Shown piece after piece: positions 10,752 through 21,558 of a DNA stretch of 64,000 nt; the stretch's first letter is position 1; each line of letters begins with the position of its first letter. The stretch lies in assembly GCF_009184905.1 (NCBI RefSeq), contig NZ_WESC01000008.1, positions 1-64,000 of the forward strand, written 5' to 3'. A program made the position numbers and the translations under genes. This DNA comes from Parvibaculum sedimenti. Its GTDB lineage: Bacteria; Pseudomonadota; Alphaproteobacteria; Parvibaculales; Parvibaculaceae. The notes beneath the pieces are model-generated. The model had not been told where the DNA came from. It did no database searches and saw only the letters and a program-made list of their open reading frames with translations.

Positions 10752-11633
10752 TCAATCTCTCCAGCGATTGTGCAGCCAGAACCATCCTTCGGGATGTTCG
10801 CGGATGCGCGCCTCGAGGAAGTCGTTCAGCAATTGCGTCACGCGGAGGATTTCGCCTGTCGGTTCGGCATCCTTGTCGACGACGACGGGTTCATGGACGG
10901 TTATGCGAAAATGCGCGCCTTGTGTGCGAACGATCGACGCCGGAATGAGCGCTGCGTTATAGCGCAACGCGAGGACGGCGGGCGTCGGTGTCGTCATTGC
11001 GGGAAGGCCGAAGAGCTTCGCTTCTATGCCTTCGGTCAGGCGCTGGTCGATCAGCATGGCAACGAAGCGCTTGTCGCGAATGGCCTGGATCAGCAGGCGC
11101 GCGCCCTTCGGGCCCTTGGCGATCTGCTCCGGGACGATGAGCTCGCGCCGCATCGTCACCATCCAGTCGTTCACATAAGGATTGTTCGCTGCGCGATAGA
11201 CGCCGCCACCGTCGAGCCCTTCGAGCCGCATGACAAGTGGCATGAGTTCCCAATTGGCGAAATGTCCCGATACCAGCATGCCGCCCTTGCCGGTTGCGGC
11301 ATAGGCGAGCAAGCCCTCGATGCCCACGACTTCGACGCGGTGGCGTTCCTCCGGCCGGCTGAATTTGTCGAGATGGGCATATTCGAAGGCGGTGCGGCCG
11401 AGATTATCCCACATGCCGACGACAATGCGCTCAACCTCTTCGGTCGAGAGTTCGGGCATGGCGCGTTTGATGTTGCCGCGCGCCCGACGCGTGATGCCGA
11501 GTTTCGGCCCGACATTGCGGCCAAGCCAGCCCCCCAGCGCCGACGAACGGTCGAGACCCAGCAAGCGGCAGAAGGCGAGCATCGCCTTCAGAGCCGCGAT
11601 TTCCGCGAGGTACTGGATTTTCTTCGCAAACAT
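10752..11633 (-). CDS. Lipid A biosynthesis late acyltransferase (LpxL/HtrB type)
   Basis: A 293-residue inner-membrane acyltransferase that adds a secondary acyl chain to Kdo-lipid A or its precursor. The catalytic H-x4-E motif is visible as GHFANWE at about residue 122, with an N-terminal membrane anchor region. It lies 70 bases downstream of lpxK on the same strand, as the last gene of the lipid A block. Which acyl position it modifies cannot be told from sequence. Confidence 0.92.
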   Translation of the reverse strand: MFAKKIQYLAEIAALKAMLAFCRLLGLDRSSALGGWLGRNVGPKLGITRRARGNIKRAMPELSTEEVERIVVGMWDNLGRTAFEYAHLDKFSRPEERHRVEVVGIEGLLAYAATGKGGMLVSGHFANWELMPLVMRLEGLDGGGVYRAANNPYVNDWMVTMRRELIVPEQIAKGPKGARLLIQAIRDKRFVAMLIDQRLTEGIEAKLFGLPAMTTPTPAVLALRYNAALIPASIVRTQGAHFRITVHEPVVVDKDAEPTGEILRVTQLLNDFLEARIREHPEGWFWLHNRWRD

Positions 11634-11704
11634 CTGTTTGGGGTGCCTTGCTGTCTCGCCGCCGCTTATATCAGCCGGGCCGCGCCTCTGGCGAGCCTAA
11701 TGCC

Positions 11705-12760
11705 TCAGCCCGCTTGCGCGGCGCGCTTGGCTGCGCGTTGACGTGCGAGCCTGATCTGATCCTGAAGCAGCCGTTCGAAGCTCGCAAAGTCGTCGATCAG
11801 GGCGCGAACCGAAATCGTCTTCGCGGCATCGCGGAGTTGCGCGCGGGCGCTTCCGGCAGGTGCGTTGCGGAGCCGGGCAAGATCCTTCTCGGTGGTGACA
11901 GGTGTCGCGTTGAGGTCTCGGGCGCGGACGAGAAGGTTCAGCGCCTCGCGCTCGGTGAAGGCGTGATGGTCGGGGAAGTCTTCGGTTGCCACGATGTCGG
12001 CATGGAGCTCGCGGAGCGTCGCGTAGAATTTCTCGGGCCGCCCGATGCCGGCAAAGGCGAGCACCGGCAACCCGTCGAGCTCCGGCGCGGGCGCGGCGCG
12101 GAGGATGGCGCGGAAGGCCGGAATGGCGCGGGCGCGGGCGCGGGCGGCGAGCCCGTCCGCCGCGTGGCCGCGGCCGATGATGACGACGGCGCCGACACGC
12201 GAAAGCGCATCGTCCATGCGCTCGCGTAGCGGCCCGGCAGGAAGGAGCCGCCCATTGCCAAGACCCGCCGCGGCATCGATCACGAGGATCGAAAAGTCCT
12301 TTTCGATCGTCGTGTTCTGGAGCCCGTCATCCATCATGACGAGCGATGCGCCGTCGAGCACGGCGGCGGCGGCACCCTCAGCGCGGTCGGCGGAAATCCA
12401 GGTCGGTGCGACGGCGGCAAGCAGCAGCGGCTCGTCGCCCACATCTTCGGCACTGTGCTTTGCGAGATCGACGCGGAGCGGCCCCTTTTCGGAACCGCCA
12501 TAGCCGCGCGAGAGGAAGTGGAGCTTTTCGCCCTGTCCGACAAGGCGCGACGCGAGCGTTAGTGCCAGCGGCGTCTTGCCGGTGCCGCCCACCGTCATGT
12601 TGCCGATGCAGATGACGGGCACGGGCGCGCGTTCGGGCGTGGCGAAGCGTTTGCGCAGGCGACCGGCAAATCCGTAGAGGAGGGCGGCAGGCGCGAGAAG
12701 GCGCGGCATGATGCGGATTTCGCCGGCGCGCGGTGCCTGCCAGAAGCGCGGTTCACGCAT
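11705..12760 (-). CDS. lpxK: Tetraacyldisaccharide 4'-kinase
   Basis: LpxK phosphorylates the 4' position of the disaccharide to make lipid IVA at the inner membrane. The 351-residue protein carries the family P-loop VICIGNMTVGGTGKTPLALT near residue 50, and HAFTEREAL in the C-terminal part. The start overlaps the end of waaA by 8 bases, indicating an operon with translational coupling. Length and motif agree with the family. Confidence 0.96.
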   Translation of the reverse strand: MREPRFWQAPRAGEIRIMPRLLAPAALLYGFAGRLRKRFATPERAPVPVICIGNMTVGGTGKTPLALTLASRLVGQGEKLHFLSRGYGGSEKGPLRVDLAKHSAEDVGDEPLLLAAVAPTWISADRAEGAAAAVLDGASLVMMDDGLQNTTIEKDFSILVIDAAAGLGNGRLLPAGPLRERMDDALSRVGAVVIIGRGHAADGLAARARARAIPAFRAILRAAPAPELDGLPVLAFAGIGRPEKFYATLRELHADIVATEDFPDHHAFTEREALNLLVRARDLNATPVTTEKDLARLRNAPAGSARAQLRDAAKTISVRALIDDFASFERLLQDQIRLARQRAAKRAAQAG

Positions 12761-14072
12761 CGCTTCCTCCCGTTGCGGGAGTTTTCAGCAGCGCGCGCAG
12801 CGCCGAGACTGTGCGATCCGTTGCGCCACTCGATGTGCTGGCAATGATTTCCGCCGCATCGCTGCGGCGCGTACGCTCGGTTGCATCGTCCAGAAGCCGC
12901 GCAACCGCCTTCGCGAGTGTCGAGGCGTCTTCGATGCGGATCAGCGCATCGGCCTTTTCGAAGCTCGCATAGCTCTCGGAGAAATTGAAATCGCTAGGGC
13001 CCGCGATCAGTGCCGAATGGAGCCGCGCCGGTTCGAAGGGATTATGTCCGCCCGTATTCGTCAGTGTACCACCTATAAAGGCGATGTCGGCAAGGCGATA
13101 GAAGAGCCCGAGCTCGCCCAGCGTGTCGGCGAGATATATATCGGTCGCAAGGCTTATCGCTTCGCCGAGCGAACGCCGCGCGACATTGAAGCCGCGTTTC
13201 TTCAGCTCAGCGGCGATGGCGGTTCCACGCGCCGGGTGGCGCGGAACGATCAGCGTGAGAAGGCCGGGATGAGATGCTGCGAGCGCCTGATGCGCATCGG
13301 CGGCGGCTTTTTCCTCGCCCTCATGTGTGTTGGTTGCGATCCAGATCGGGCGAGCGTCGATGGCGGCGCGGAGCGCTGCAAGTTCCTTCTCGTCAGCGGT
13401 GAGCGGCGCGGCGTCATGCTTCAGGTTGCCGGGTATGCCAACCGTATGCGCGCCGAGCCCTTCGAGGCGGCGCGCGCTCGCCTCGTCCTGCGCGAGGAGT
13501 AGCGAGAAGCGGTCGAGAAGATTTGCGATAAAACGCGGGAAACGCTGCCAGCCCTCGAAGGAACGCTGCGTGATGCGCGCATTGATGAGCGCGAGCGGAA
13601 TGCCGCGTTCATGGGTGGCGACGATCAGGTTCGGCCAGAATTCGGATTCAACCCAGACGGCGAGATCGGGCTTCCAGTGGTCGAGGAAGCGCGCGGCGTA
13701 GTCCGGGTGGTCGAGCGCCGCGAATTGATGGATTGCGCCTTCGGGCAGGCGCTCCCCCATGAGATGCGCGGAGGTGACAGTGCCTGTAGTGATGAGAACA
13801 TGGAGGTTTGCCGCGATCAGCCGGTCGATCAGCGGCAGCACGGAAAGAGACTCGCCGACGCTTGCTGCGTGAATCCAGACGAGCTTTCCATCCGGCCGGT
13901 CGAGAGAGGGAATGCCGCAGCGCTCGGTCAGGCGGCTCGCATCTTCCTTGCCGCGCCGCATGCGCAGTGCAAGGAGCAGCGGAAGCGCGGGGCCCAGCGC
14001 GCGCGTCGCAAGACGATAGGCGGCGAGGCCGAGCCCGGCGCTCTCGCTTCGATGAGAACGGCCGGTCGTCAT
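12753..14072 (-). CDS. waaA: 3-deoxy-D-manno-octulosonic acid (Kdo) transferase
   Basis: WaaA (KdtA) transfers Kdo from CMP-Kdo to lipid IVA. The GT30 N-terminal domain shows KLVWIHAASVGES, and the GT-B C-terminal domain follows. The start is ambiguous. The frame opens with TTG at 14099 overlapping the previous stop, with ATGs at 14090 and 14072. The ATG at 14072 is chosen for its GGGAAGGA ribosome binding site. The alternatives arise from an 18-base near-duplication that encodes MTTGKD/MTTGRS. It lies between the DUF374 gene and lpxK in the lipid A operon. Confidence 0.95.
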   Translation of the reverse strand: MTTGRSHRSESAGLGLAAYRLATRALGPALPLLLALRMRRGKEDASRLTERCGIPSLDRPDGKLVWIHAASVGESLSVLPLIDRLIAANLHVLITTGTVTSAHLMGERLPEGAIHQFAALDHPDYAARFLDHWKPDLAVWVESEFWPNLIVATHERGIPLALINARITQRSFEGWQRFPRFIANLLDRFSLLLAQDEASARRLEGLGAHTVGIPGNLKHDAAPLTADEKELAALRAAIDARPIWIATNTHEGEEKAAADAHQALAASHPGLLTLIVPRHPARGTAIAAELKKRGFNVARRSLGEAISLATDIYLADTLGELGLFYRLADIAFIGGTLTNTGGHNPFEPARLHSALIAGPSDFNFSESYASFEKADALIRIEDASTLAKAVARLLDDATERTRRSDAAEIIASTSSGATDRTVSALRALLKTPATGGSDA

Positions 14073-14095
14073 GTCCTTCCCGGTCGTCATGTCTT

Positions 14096-14842
14096 TCAAA
14101 GCGCAGCCGCCCCGGCGCCAATGGGCTTCGGCTTGCGGCCGACGATAATCTCAGCTTCTTCGCTGACCGCGTTGAGTTCCTCCTCGACGCGGCGGCGGAC
14201 CTCTTCAAGCGTGTCGGGGTCGGCATCGCGGGGCACGTAGATGGGCTCGCCCCAGACCAGCGCGCCCTTGGAGAAGGGCAGGTTGATCGTGAACTTGTCC
14301 CAGTTGTTCAGCTGAATGCGCGCGCGCGTCGTCGCGGCAACAGGCACGATGGGGCAGCCGGAAAGCCGTGCCAGCATGACGATGCCGTCGCCTGCCTTGC
14401 GCGCGGGGCCTGGGGGGAGGTCAGCCGTCATGCCGACGGAAACGTTCTCACCGAGCGCGCGCACCATGGCACGCAGCGCGCCCGCGCCGCCTTTGCCCTT
14501 GTGCTTCTCGCGGCGCTCTTCGCCCTTCGGGACGCCGGAGCCGCGGATCGTACCGACACCGAGGAAATGCATGATCTGGGAAACGATCTCGCCATCGCCA
14601 TGACGCGAGACGAGGATGCGCATCTCGCGCCAGTTGTGCCAGAAGGTCGGCAGGATCAGGTTCTGCCCGTGCCATGTCGCGCCGATGAACGGCTCATCGC
14701 CGGTCCAGAAGCGGGCTGCGATGTCGCCGCGCCGCACCTCAAAGCGGCTGGTCCGGCGCACGAGCCTTATCAGCATGGCCGCGAGAAATGCCAGTGCCGT
14801 CTGTACCCATTCGCTCTTAGCGATGTCCTTGCCGAACGACAT
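14096..14842 (-). CDS. DUF374 lysophospholipid acyltransferase-family protein
   Basis: A 248-residue membrane-associated protein of the DUF374 family. It has an N-terminal hydrophobic helix (residues 14-25), then the acyltransferase-like ATWHGQNLILPTFW, SRHGDGEIVSQ and TADLPPGPARKAGDGIVMLA motifs. In alphaproteobacteria the gene sits with waaA and lpxK and is thought to act in lipid A or outer-membrane lipid assembly. The precise reaction is unproven. A GTG at 14857 that overlaps the ABC transporter stop is an alternative start; the ATG at 14842 has GAGG at better spacing. Confidence 0.88.
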   Translation of the reverse strand: MSFGKDIAKSEWVQTALAFLAAMLIRLVRRTSRFEVRRGDIAARFWTGDEPFIGATWHGQNLILPTFWHNWREMRILVSRHGDGEIVSQIMHFLGVGTIRGSGVPKGEERREKHKGKGGAGALRAMVRALGENVSVGMTADLPPGPARKAGDGIVMLARLSGCPIVPVAATTRARIQLNNWDKFTINLPFSKGALVWGEPIYVPRDADPDTLEEVRRRVEEELNAVSEEAEIIVGRKPKPIGAGAAAL

Positions 14843-14853
14843 TCCTTCGTGCC

Positions 14854-16749
<1,896 letters not shown>

Positions 16750-16915
16750 ATGGTGTCTGGCGGGCGTGGGAGAATGGTAAAACGCCGGGGTTTCAGCGGC
16801 TTTAAGGCCCAAACCATATCATGGCGGGGGCCGAGCCGCCACCGCCATGGACCCGCCTTATATAAGGTAAACTCCCGCGCTGGCTAGGTTTTTTGGCCCT
16901 ACGCGCATTTCTGGC

Positions 16916-17458
16916 TCAGTCGTTCAGGAGCCAGACCATGGCCGTCAGATAGGTCGCGAAGAGGCTCCATGCAAGGTAGGGGAGCAGAAGCAGACCCGCG
17001 AGCATGTTGACGCGCCAGAAGGCGATGATGTTGGCGACGATGGCGGCGAGCAGCACGAAAATCTCGACGAGGGCGCCGCCCGGGCTATGCAGGCCGAAGA
17101 AAACCACGCTCCAGGTGAAATTGAGCATGATCTGGGCGCCGAAGATCGAGAGCGCGGCGCCGCCCGGGGCAAAGCCGCCCGCGCTGCGCCAGACGAGCCA
17201 GCCGGAAAGGCCCATCAGGAAGTAGAGGAAATTCCAGACGACCGGAAAGACCCAGTTCGCGGGGGTAAGTGACGGCTTCTGGAGGTCGACGTACCAGCTC
17301 TCGATGTTGGTCGACGTCACATAGCCGCCAAGGCCCGCAAAGGCGAAGACGAAGGCGAGAAAGCCGAAAAGCAGCAGGATCGACTGAATGGTGCCGGGCG
17401 TTTGCGGGGAGGGAGCAGGCGGTATGCGCCCGCTCGGTGAAGCAACGTCGCCCGTCAT
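16916..17458 (-). CDS. TspO/MBR-family tryptophan-rich sensory protein
   Basis: A 180-residue integral membrane protein of the TspO/MBR (translocator protein) family, which binds porphyrins and sterol-like ligands. Five hydrophobic segments follow a proline-rich 25-residue N-terminus. The family pattern WYVDLQKPSLTPANWVFPVV is visible, followed by WNFLYFLMGLSGWLVWR. Its ATG overlaps the stop of the DUF4170 gene by 4 bases, so the two are co-translated. Its place inside a lipid A gene block is unusual. Confidence 0.93.
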   Translation of the reverse strand: MTGDVASPSGRIPPAPSPQTPGTIQSILLLFGFLAFVFAFAGLGGYVTSTNIESWYVDLQKPSLTPANWVFPVVWNFLYFLMGLSGWLVWRSAGGFAPGGAALSIFGAQIMLNFTWSVVFFGLHSPGGALVEIFVLLAAIVANIIAFWRVNMLAGLLLLPYLAWSLFATYLTAMVWLLND

Positions 17459-17694
17459 TCATCATGCTCCGTGGGGCCGTGGGTCGGATCGAGCAGGCGA
17501 TGCAGATGGACGATGAAGTAGCGCATATGGGCGTTGTCCACCGTGCGCTGCGAGGCGCCCTTCCAGGCCCGGTAGGCGCTGGCATAATCGGGGAAGATAC
17601 CGACGACATCGAGGTGGGACGTATCGCGGAAATCCGTCCCTTCGAGGTCCTCAAGTTCGCCGCCGAACACAAGATGGAGAAGTTGATGGGACAC
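17455..17694 (-). CDS. DUF4170 domain protein
   Basis: A 79-residue protein of unknown function matching DUF4170 (LLHLVFGGELEDLEGTDF, DYASAYRAWKGASQRTVDNA). The family is found next to the CysQ-like phosphatase and DUF374-waaA genes in Rhizobiales. It begins with GTG at 17694, and its stop overlaps the TspO start. The small acidic-basic protein has no signal peptide, so it is probably cytosolic. Confidence 0.85.
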   Translation of the reverse strand: MSHQLLHLVFGGELEDLEGTDFRDTSHLDVVGIFPDYASAYRAWKGASQRTVDNAHMRYFIVHLHRLLDPTHGPTEHDE

Positions 17695-17744
17695 GCGTAC
17701 TACCTCGGGCCGTTACTAAGGCGGCGGAGTTTAGCACGGACCGT

Positions 17745-18557
17745 TCAGGATGGTAGTGCCAGTTGGGCGACACGGCGGTAGAGTGCCTCATAAAGCCGGG
17801 GGCCCGCCGCGATGAGGCTGCGATGGCGGGGCAGTTCGCGGTTATAGACGAAGGGCTTGCCGTCATGGGTGGTGAAGCACCCGCCTGCCTCGCGCAGGAT
17901 GAGGTCCGCGGCAGCGAGGTCCCAGTCGTTCTTCGCGGTGAGCGCCAGTGCCGCGTCGGCCGCGCCGCACGCGACCAGCGCGATGCGGTAGGCAATGGAA
18001 TTGCGCTCGATGATTTCCATTTCGGGCCAGGGGGCGGGCCAGGCGGGATGCTTGAACATCGCCCCGTGAGCGGCCATGCGGCAACCTTCGATCTTGGTGC
18101 GCTCGCTCACAGAAATCGCCGCGCCGTTCAGCGTCGCGCCTGCCCCGAGCGAGGCTTCGAAGAATTCATCGGTCGCAGGATTGAAGAGAACGCCCATCAC
18201 CGGCGCGCCGTCCTCAACCAGCGCGACGGAGAGCACGAAATGCGGCTTGCCCTTGGCAAAGGCGCGGGTGCCGTCGATCGGGTCGACGACCCAGACGCGC
18301 GAACGCTTGAGACGGGAGGGATCGTCCTCCGTTTCTTCCGACAGCCAGCCGTAATCCGGCCGCGTCGCGGCGAGGCGCTTTTCGAGGAGGTCGTTCACGG
18401 CGATGTCGGCCTCGGTGACGATGCTGTCGCCGAGCTTCATCCATTTCTTGAGTTCGGTCTGATAATAGCTGAGCGCCAGCGCTCCCGCCTCGCGCACGGC
18501 ATCGACCATCAGATCGCGATCTTCGGCGCGCGTGGGAAGCGTGTCAGGTGCCTGCAA
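17745..18557 (-). CDS. Inositol monophosphatase-family / CysQ-like 3'(2'),5'-bisphosphate nucleotidase
   Basis: A 270-residue Mg2+- or Li+-sensitive phosphatase of the IMPase fold. The metal-binding motif VVDPIDGTRAFAKG is at about residues 92-105, and a C-terminal DLAAADLILREAGG motif completes the site. It is likely to hydrolyse PAP or an inositol-phosphate-like substrate. The start is TTG at 18557, supported by GAAGGA seven bases upstream. The next ATG (18509) would remove the first helix of the fold. It overlaps the end of pmbA by 14 bases, so they are co-transcribed. Confidence 0.9.
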   Translation of the reverse strand: MQAPDTLPTRAEDRDLMVDAVREAGALALSYYQTELKKWMKLGDSIVTEADIAVNDLLEKRLAATRPDYGWLSEETEDDPSRLKRSRVWVVDPIDGTRAFAKGKPHFVLSVALVEDGAPVMGVLFNPATDEFFEASLGAGATLNGAAISVSERTKIEGCRMAAHGAMFKHPAWPAPWPEMEIIERNSIAYRIALVACGAADAALALTAKNDWDLAAADLILREAGGCFTTHDGKPFVYNRELPRHRSLIAAGPRLYEALYRRVAQLALPS

Positions 18558-19920
18558 CTGTCATTCCTTCGACGCGAAGAGTGGGCGCGTTGGTCGCATA
18601 GCGGAAGACGAGATCGTTGGCGGGAACGATGTGAAGGAACATGTCCCTCAGATTGCCAGCGACGGTGATCTCGCTCACGGGGAAGGCGAGCTTGCCGTTC
18701 TCGATCCAGAAGCCCGATGCGCCGCGGCTGTAGTCGCCGGTGACGCCATTGATGCCCATGCCGATCATCTCGGTGATGTAGAGGCCTTCCTTGATGTCGG
18801 CCATCAGCTCTTCTGGCGAGAGCGTGCCTGCCGCCATGTGGAGATTGGTAACGGAAGGCGAGGGCGGGCTGCCCGTGCCGCGCGCGGCATGGCCCGTGCT
18901 CTTCAGGCCGAGCTGGCGGGCGGAGGACGTGTCGAGAAGCCAGGTCGTCAGCACGCCATCATCGATGAGTTTCATCATGCGGTTCGCCACGCCTTCGCCG
19001 TCGAAAGGCTTGGAGCGGAGGCCGCGCTTCCTGTGCGGATCGTCGACGATCTCGATGCCCGGGGCGAAAACCGGCTTGCCGAGCGCGTTTTGCAGGAAGC
19101 TCGATTTCCGCGCGATGGCGGCGCCCGAAATAGCGCCGACGAAATGACCGACAAGGCCCGACGAAACACGTGGATCGTAGATGATCGGCACGGATTGCGA
19201 TTTCACCTTGCGGGGGGCGAGACGGCGCACGGCGCGCTCGCCCGCCGAGCGGCCGATGGCGGCTGGCGCTTCCAGATCGGCGAGATGTCGGGCCGAGGAA
19301 TAATCGTAGTCGCGCTCCATGCCCGTGCCCTCGCCCGCGAGAACCGAGCAGGAAACGGAGAAGGAGGTGCCCGCATATCCGCCCGCGAAACCTTCGCTGG
19401 TGACGAGCGCCATGCCGGAACGGCCCCATTGCGCGCCGGCTCCGCCGGAATTGGTGACACCCTTGACCGCCAGCGCAGACTCTTCGGCCTCGGCTGCAGC
19501 TTCGGCCAGCGCTTGGGCGCCGGGCGGCGTCACCGGATCGTCGATGTCGAGATCGGGAAAGTCGCGGGCGAGTAGTTCACGGTCGGCGAGCCCCGCATAG
19601 GGATCTTCCGGCGCGACCTTGGCCATGGCGACGACGCGCTCGACCAGCGGCGCGAGGGATCGCTCCGACAGATCGGTGGTCGAGACGACGGCCTGACGGT
19701 GGCCCATGAAAACGCGCAGGCCTACATCGCGGCCTTCCGAGCGTTCCACATCCTCGAGCTTGCCGAGATGCCAGGAGACGCCGACCGACTGCCCCTCGAA
19801 GACGATGGCCTCGGCCGCCTCCGCGCCCGCCTTCAGGGCGCGCTCGACCAGCATGGCGGCTGCGTCGAGAACGCCAGAGTCGGCGGACGTCGAGGTGGTG
19901 GCGGGCTTTGTCTCGGCCAT
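18544..19920 (-). CDS. pmbA: Metalloprotease-related protein PmbA (TldE)
   Basis: PmbA is the non-metal-binding partner of TldD. The TldD-PmbA heterodimer degrades unstructured peptides and matures modified peptides such as microcin B17. The 458-residue protein shows the family ending, with ENGKLAFPVSEITVAGNLRD near residue 417. It lacks the HExxxH zinc motif seen in tldD at 48686-50119, as expected. It heads the minus-strand run that continues into the CysQ-like gene. Confidence 0.93.
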   Translation of the reverse strand: MAETKPATTSTSADSGVLDAAAMLVERALKAGAEAAEAIVFEGQSVGVSWHLGKLEDVERSEGRDVGLRVFMGHRQAVVSTTDLSERSLAPLVERVVAMAKVAPEDPYAGLADRELLARDFPDLDIDDPVTPPGAQALAEAAAEAEESALAVKGVTNSGGAGAQWGRSGMALVTSEGFAGGYAGTSFSVSCSVLAGEGTGMERDYDYSSARHLADLEAPAAIGRSAGERAVRRLAPRKVKSQSVPIIYDPRVSSGLVGHFVGAISGAAIARKSSFLQNALGKPVFAPGIEIVDDPHRKRGLRSKPFDGEGVANRMMKLIDDGVLTTWLLDTSSARQLGLKSTGHAARGTGSPPSPSVTNLHMAAGTLSPEELMADIKEGLYITEMIGMGINGVTGDYSRGASGFWIENGKLAFPVSEITVAGNLRDMFLHIVPANDLVFRYATNAPTLRVEGMTVAGT

Positions 19921-20049
19921 GAAGGGAATTCCTGTTGAGGGACGGGCCCGGCATGGGAAGGGCCTCGACCCTTATACAGATCGAGGCCCTCAGCGAAAAG
20001 ACAAGTGGGCAATTCGGGGCGAAGCGACGCGGGGCGCCGCCCCTCGCGC

Positions 20050-20451
20050 CTACATCAGCGCGTAATAAAGGCAGGCGGCGCCGGAAATGAGCTGTCCTGC
20101 CCAGGTGAGCACCGTGCCGACAAGGCGGGGCGGCGTCGATTTGCGTGCGGCGTTGGTCAGGCCGATCGCATGGAGGAGGCGCCCGATCGTCAGGCAGATG
20201 CCGGCGAGATGGATCACATAGATCGAGGCCGAAAGAAGATGCAGTGTGACGAGGCCGATAAGCGCAATCGGCGTATATTCGACATTGACCACATGGGCCC
20301 GGTTCGCATTGTAGAGCTTCTCGTCCTCGCCCGTGCCGGTCATCACGTCAGAGCGGACGCGGTTCGCCGAAACGCGATAGGCGAGAAAAAGGTTGATGAG
20401 GAGATTGAGGCCGACATAGACGCCGACGATTTCCAGCGAATAATTCAACAT
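20050..20451 (-). CDS. MAPEG-family membrane protein
   Basis: A 133-residue protein with four hydrophobic segments, of the MAPEG family (membrane-associated proteins in eicosanoid and glutathione metabolism). The conserved EYTPIALIGL and LLHAIGLTNA motifs are present, along with NRAHVVNVEY. Bacterial members may have glutathione transferase or peroxidase activity; the substrate is unknown. It stands alone, divergent from the macro-domain gene. Confidence 0.88.
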   Translation of the reverse strand: MLNYSLEIVGVYVGLNLLINLFLAYRVSANRVRSDVMTGTGEDEKLYNANRAHVVNVEYTPIALIGLVTLHLLSASIYVIHLAGICLTIGRLLHAIGLTNAARKSTPPRLVGTVLTWAGQLISGAACLYYALM

Positions 20452-20542
20452 GAGGCCCTCCGATGGTGATCACGCTCCGCCATACGCAACGCATTGGCGT
20501 GATTCGCTTGTGCCGCAGGGACGCTAGCATGCCGAGGTCCAC

Positions 20543-21061
20543 ATGACATCCGCAGAGGCGAGGATCGAAATCCATGTTGGCGACATTACGCGGTTGCCGG
20601 TGACGGCCATCGCAAATGCAGCAAATGAGGCGCTGGCGCCGGGCGGTGGCGTTTGCGGCGCGATTTTTCGGGCAGCGGGGCCAGGGCTTGCCGAGGAGTG
20701 CCGGGCGCTGCAGGGGTGCATGACGGGGGATTGCAAGCTCACCTCCGGTTACGGCCTGCCCGCCCGATGGATATTGCACTGCGTCGGGCCGGTCTGGCAT
20801 GGCGGCGGGCGCGGGGAGGCCAGGCTCCTCGCCTCCTGCTACACACAGGCGCTGGCAATCGCGGCTGAACGGAAGTTCGAAAGCGTCGCCTTTCCGGCGA
20901 TCTCGACCGGCATTTACGGCTATCCGCCAGCCGAGGCGGCTGCTGCAGCGGTCGGGGCGGTCAGGGCACATCTGGCGACGCATGAATGGCCACGCCGTGT
21001 CGTGCTGGTCGCGTTCGACGAGGCGGCGGCGAGCCCCCTCAGGGCCGTACTTTCGAACTGA
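20543..21061 (+). CDS. Macro-domain protein (ADP-ribose / O-acetyl-ADP-ribose hydrolase-like)
   Basis: A 172-residue single macro domain. It has the ADP-ribose-binding patterns IANAANEALAPGGGVCGAIF at the N-terminal side and FPAISTGIYGYPPAEAA in the second half. Related YmdB/MacroD enzymes hydrolyse O-acetyl-ADP-ribose and remove ADP-ribose from proteins. The ATG at 20543 follows a CGAGG ribosome binding site. No toxin-like ADP-ribosyltransferase lies next to it, so this is probably a housekeeping hydrolase. Confidence 0.92.
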   Translation: MTSAEARIEIHVGDITRLPVTAIANAANEALAPGGGVCGAIFRAAGPGLAEECRALQGCMTGDCKLTSGYGLPARWILHCVGPVWHGGGRGEARLLASCYTQALAIAAERKFESVAFPAISTGIYGYPPAEAAAAAVGAVRAHLATHEWPRRVVLVAFDEAAASPLRAVLSN

Positions 21062-21231
21062 TCTGCTTGACCCCCATCCTTAATGCAACCATTGATACCG
21101 GCCACATATACCGCCGGATGCCCGGTGCGCTTTATATGGCGCGATTTTGATCACGATGGAATTTTTATGGGTCGCCGATCTAGTGTCGTGCGCCGGCGCA
21201 AAGCCGCCTGCATATCCGCCGGATCATCATC

Positions 21232-21489
21232 ATGCGCTTCATTGCCTATCCGCTCGAATATTATCTCCTGCGCGATGTGACTTCCGATGGGCCGACCATA
21301 GGCCACTATGCAGGGCGACACGTCCCCGAGGCTGTCATCGACGCCTATGGACGTCGTTATGTCTTTGGGGGATTGGCGCCGCGGCGCGCGGACGGGCGCT
21401 ACGACATCGGGCGGTTGCGGGACGGCGAATTTCTGCTCGAGCCCGGCCTCGTCTACACTCTGGAGCAATGTTCCAAACAGAAAATGTGA
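21232..21489 (+). CDS. Small hypothetical protein
   Basis: An 85-residue ORF with an ATG start and codon use similar to the neighbours. It begins MRFIAYPLEYYLLRD and contains YGRRYVFGGLAPRRADGRYD. No family is recognised and there is no signal peptide or membrane segment. Its ribosome binding site is weak. A hairpin overlaps its stop codon, which mildly supports a real transcript end. It could be a spurious ORF. Confidence 0.5.
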   Translation: MRFIAYPLEYYLLRDVTSDGPTIGHYAGRHVPEAVIDAYGRRYVFGGLAPRRADGRYDIGRLRDGEFLLEPGLVYTLEQCSKQKM

Positions 21490-21524
21490 AGGGACGCTGG
21501 CCGGAGAGCAGGCCCGCGTCCCTT
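21489..21524 (+). terminator. Hairpin after the small hypothetical gene
   Basis: A 9-base perfect stem (21489-21497 with 21516-21524) has an inner GGCC/GGCC pairing. The T content after it is low, so it may be a weak terminator. Confidence 0.45.
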
Positions 21525-21558
21525 CATTGCCACTCCGGGAAAGTGGAGCGGCTGTAGG

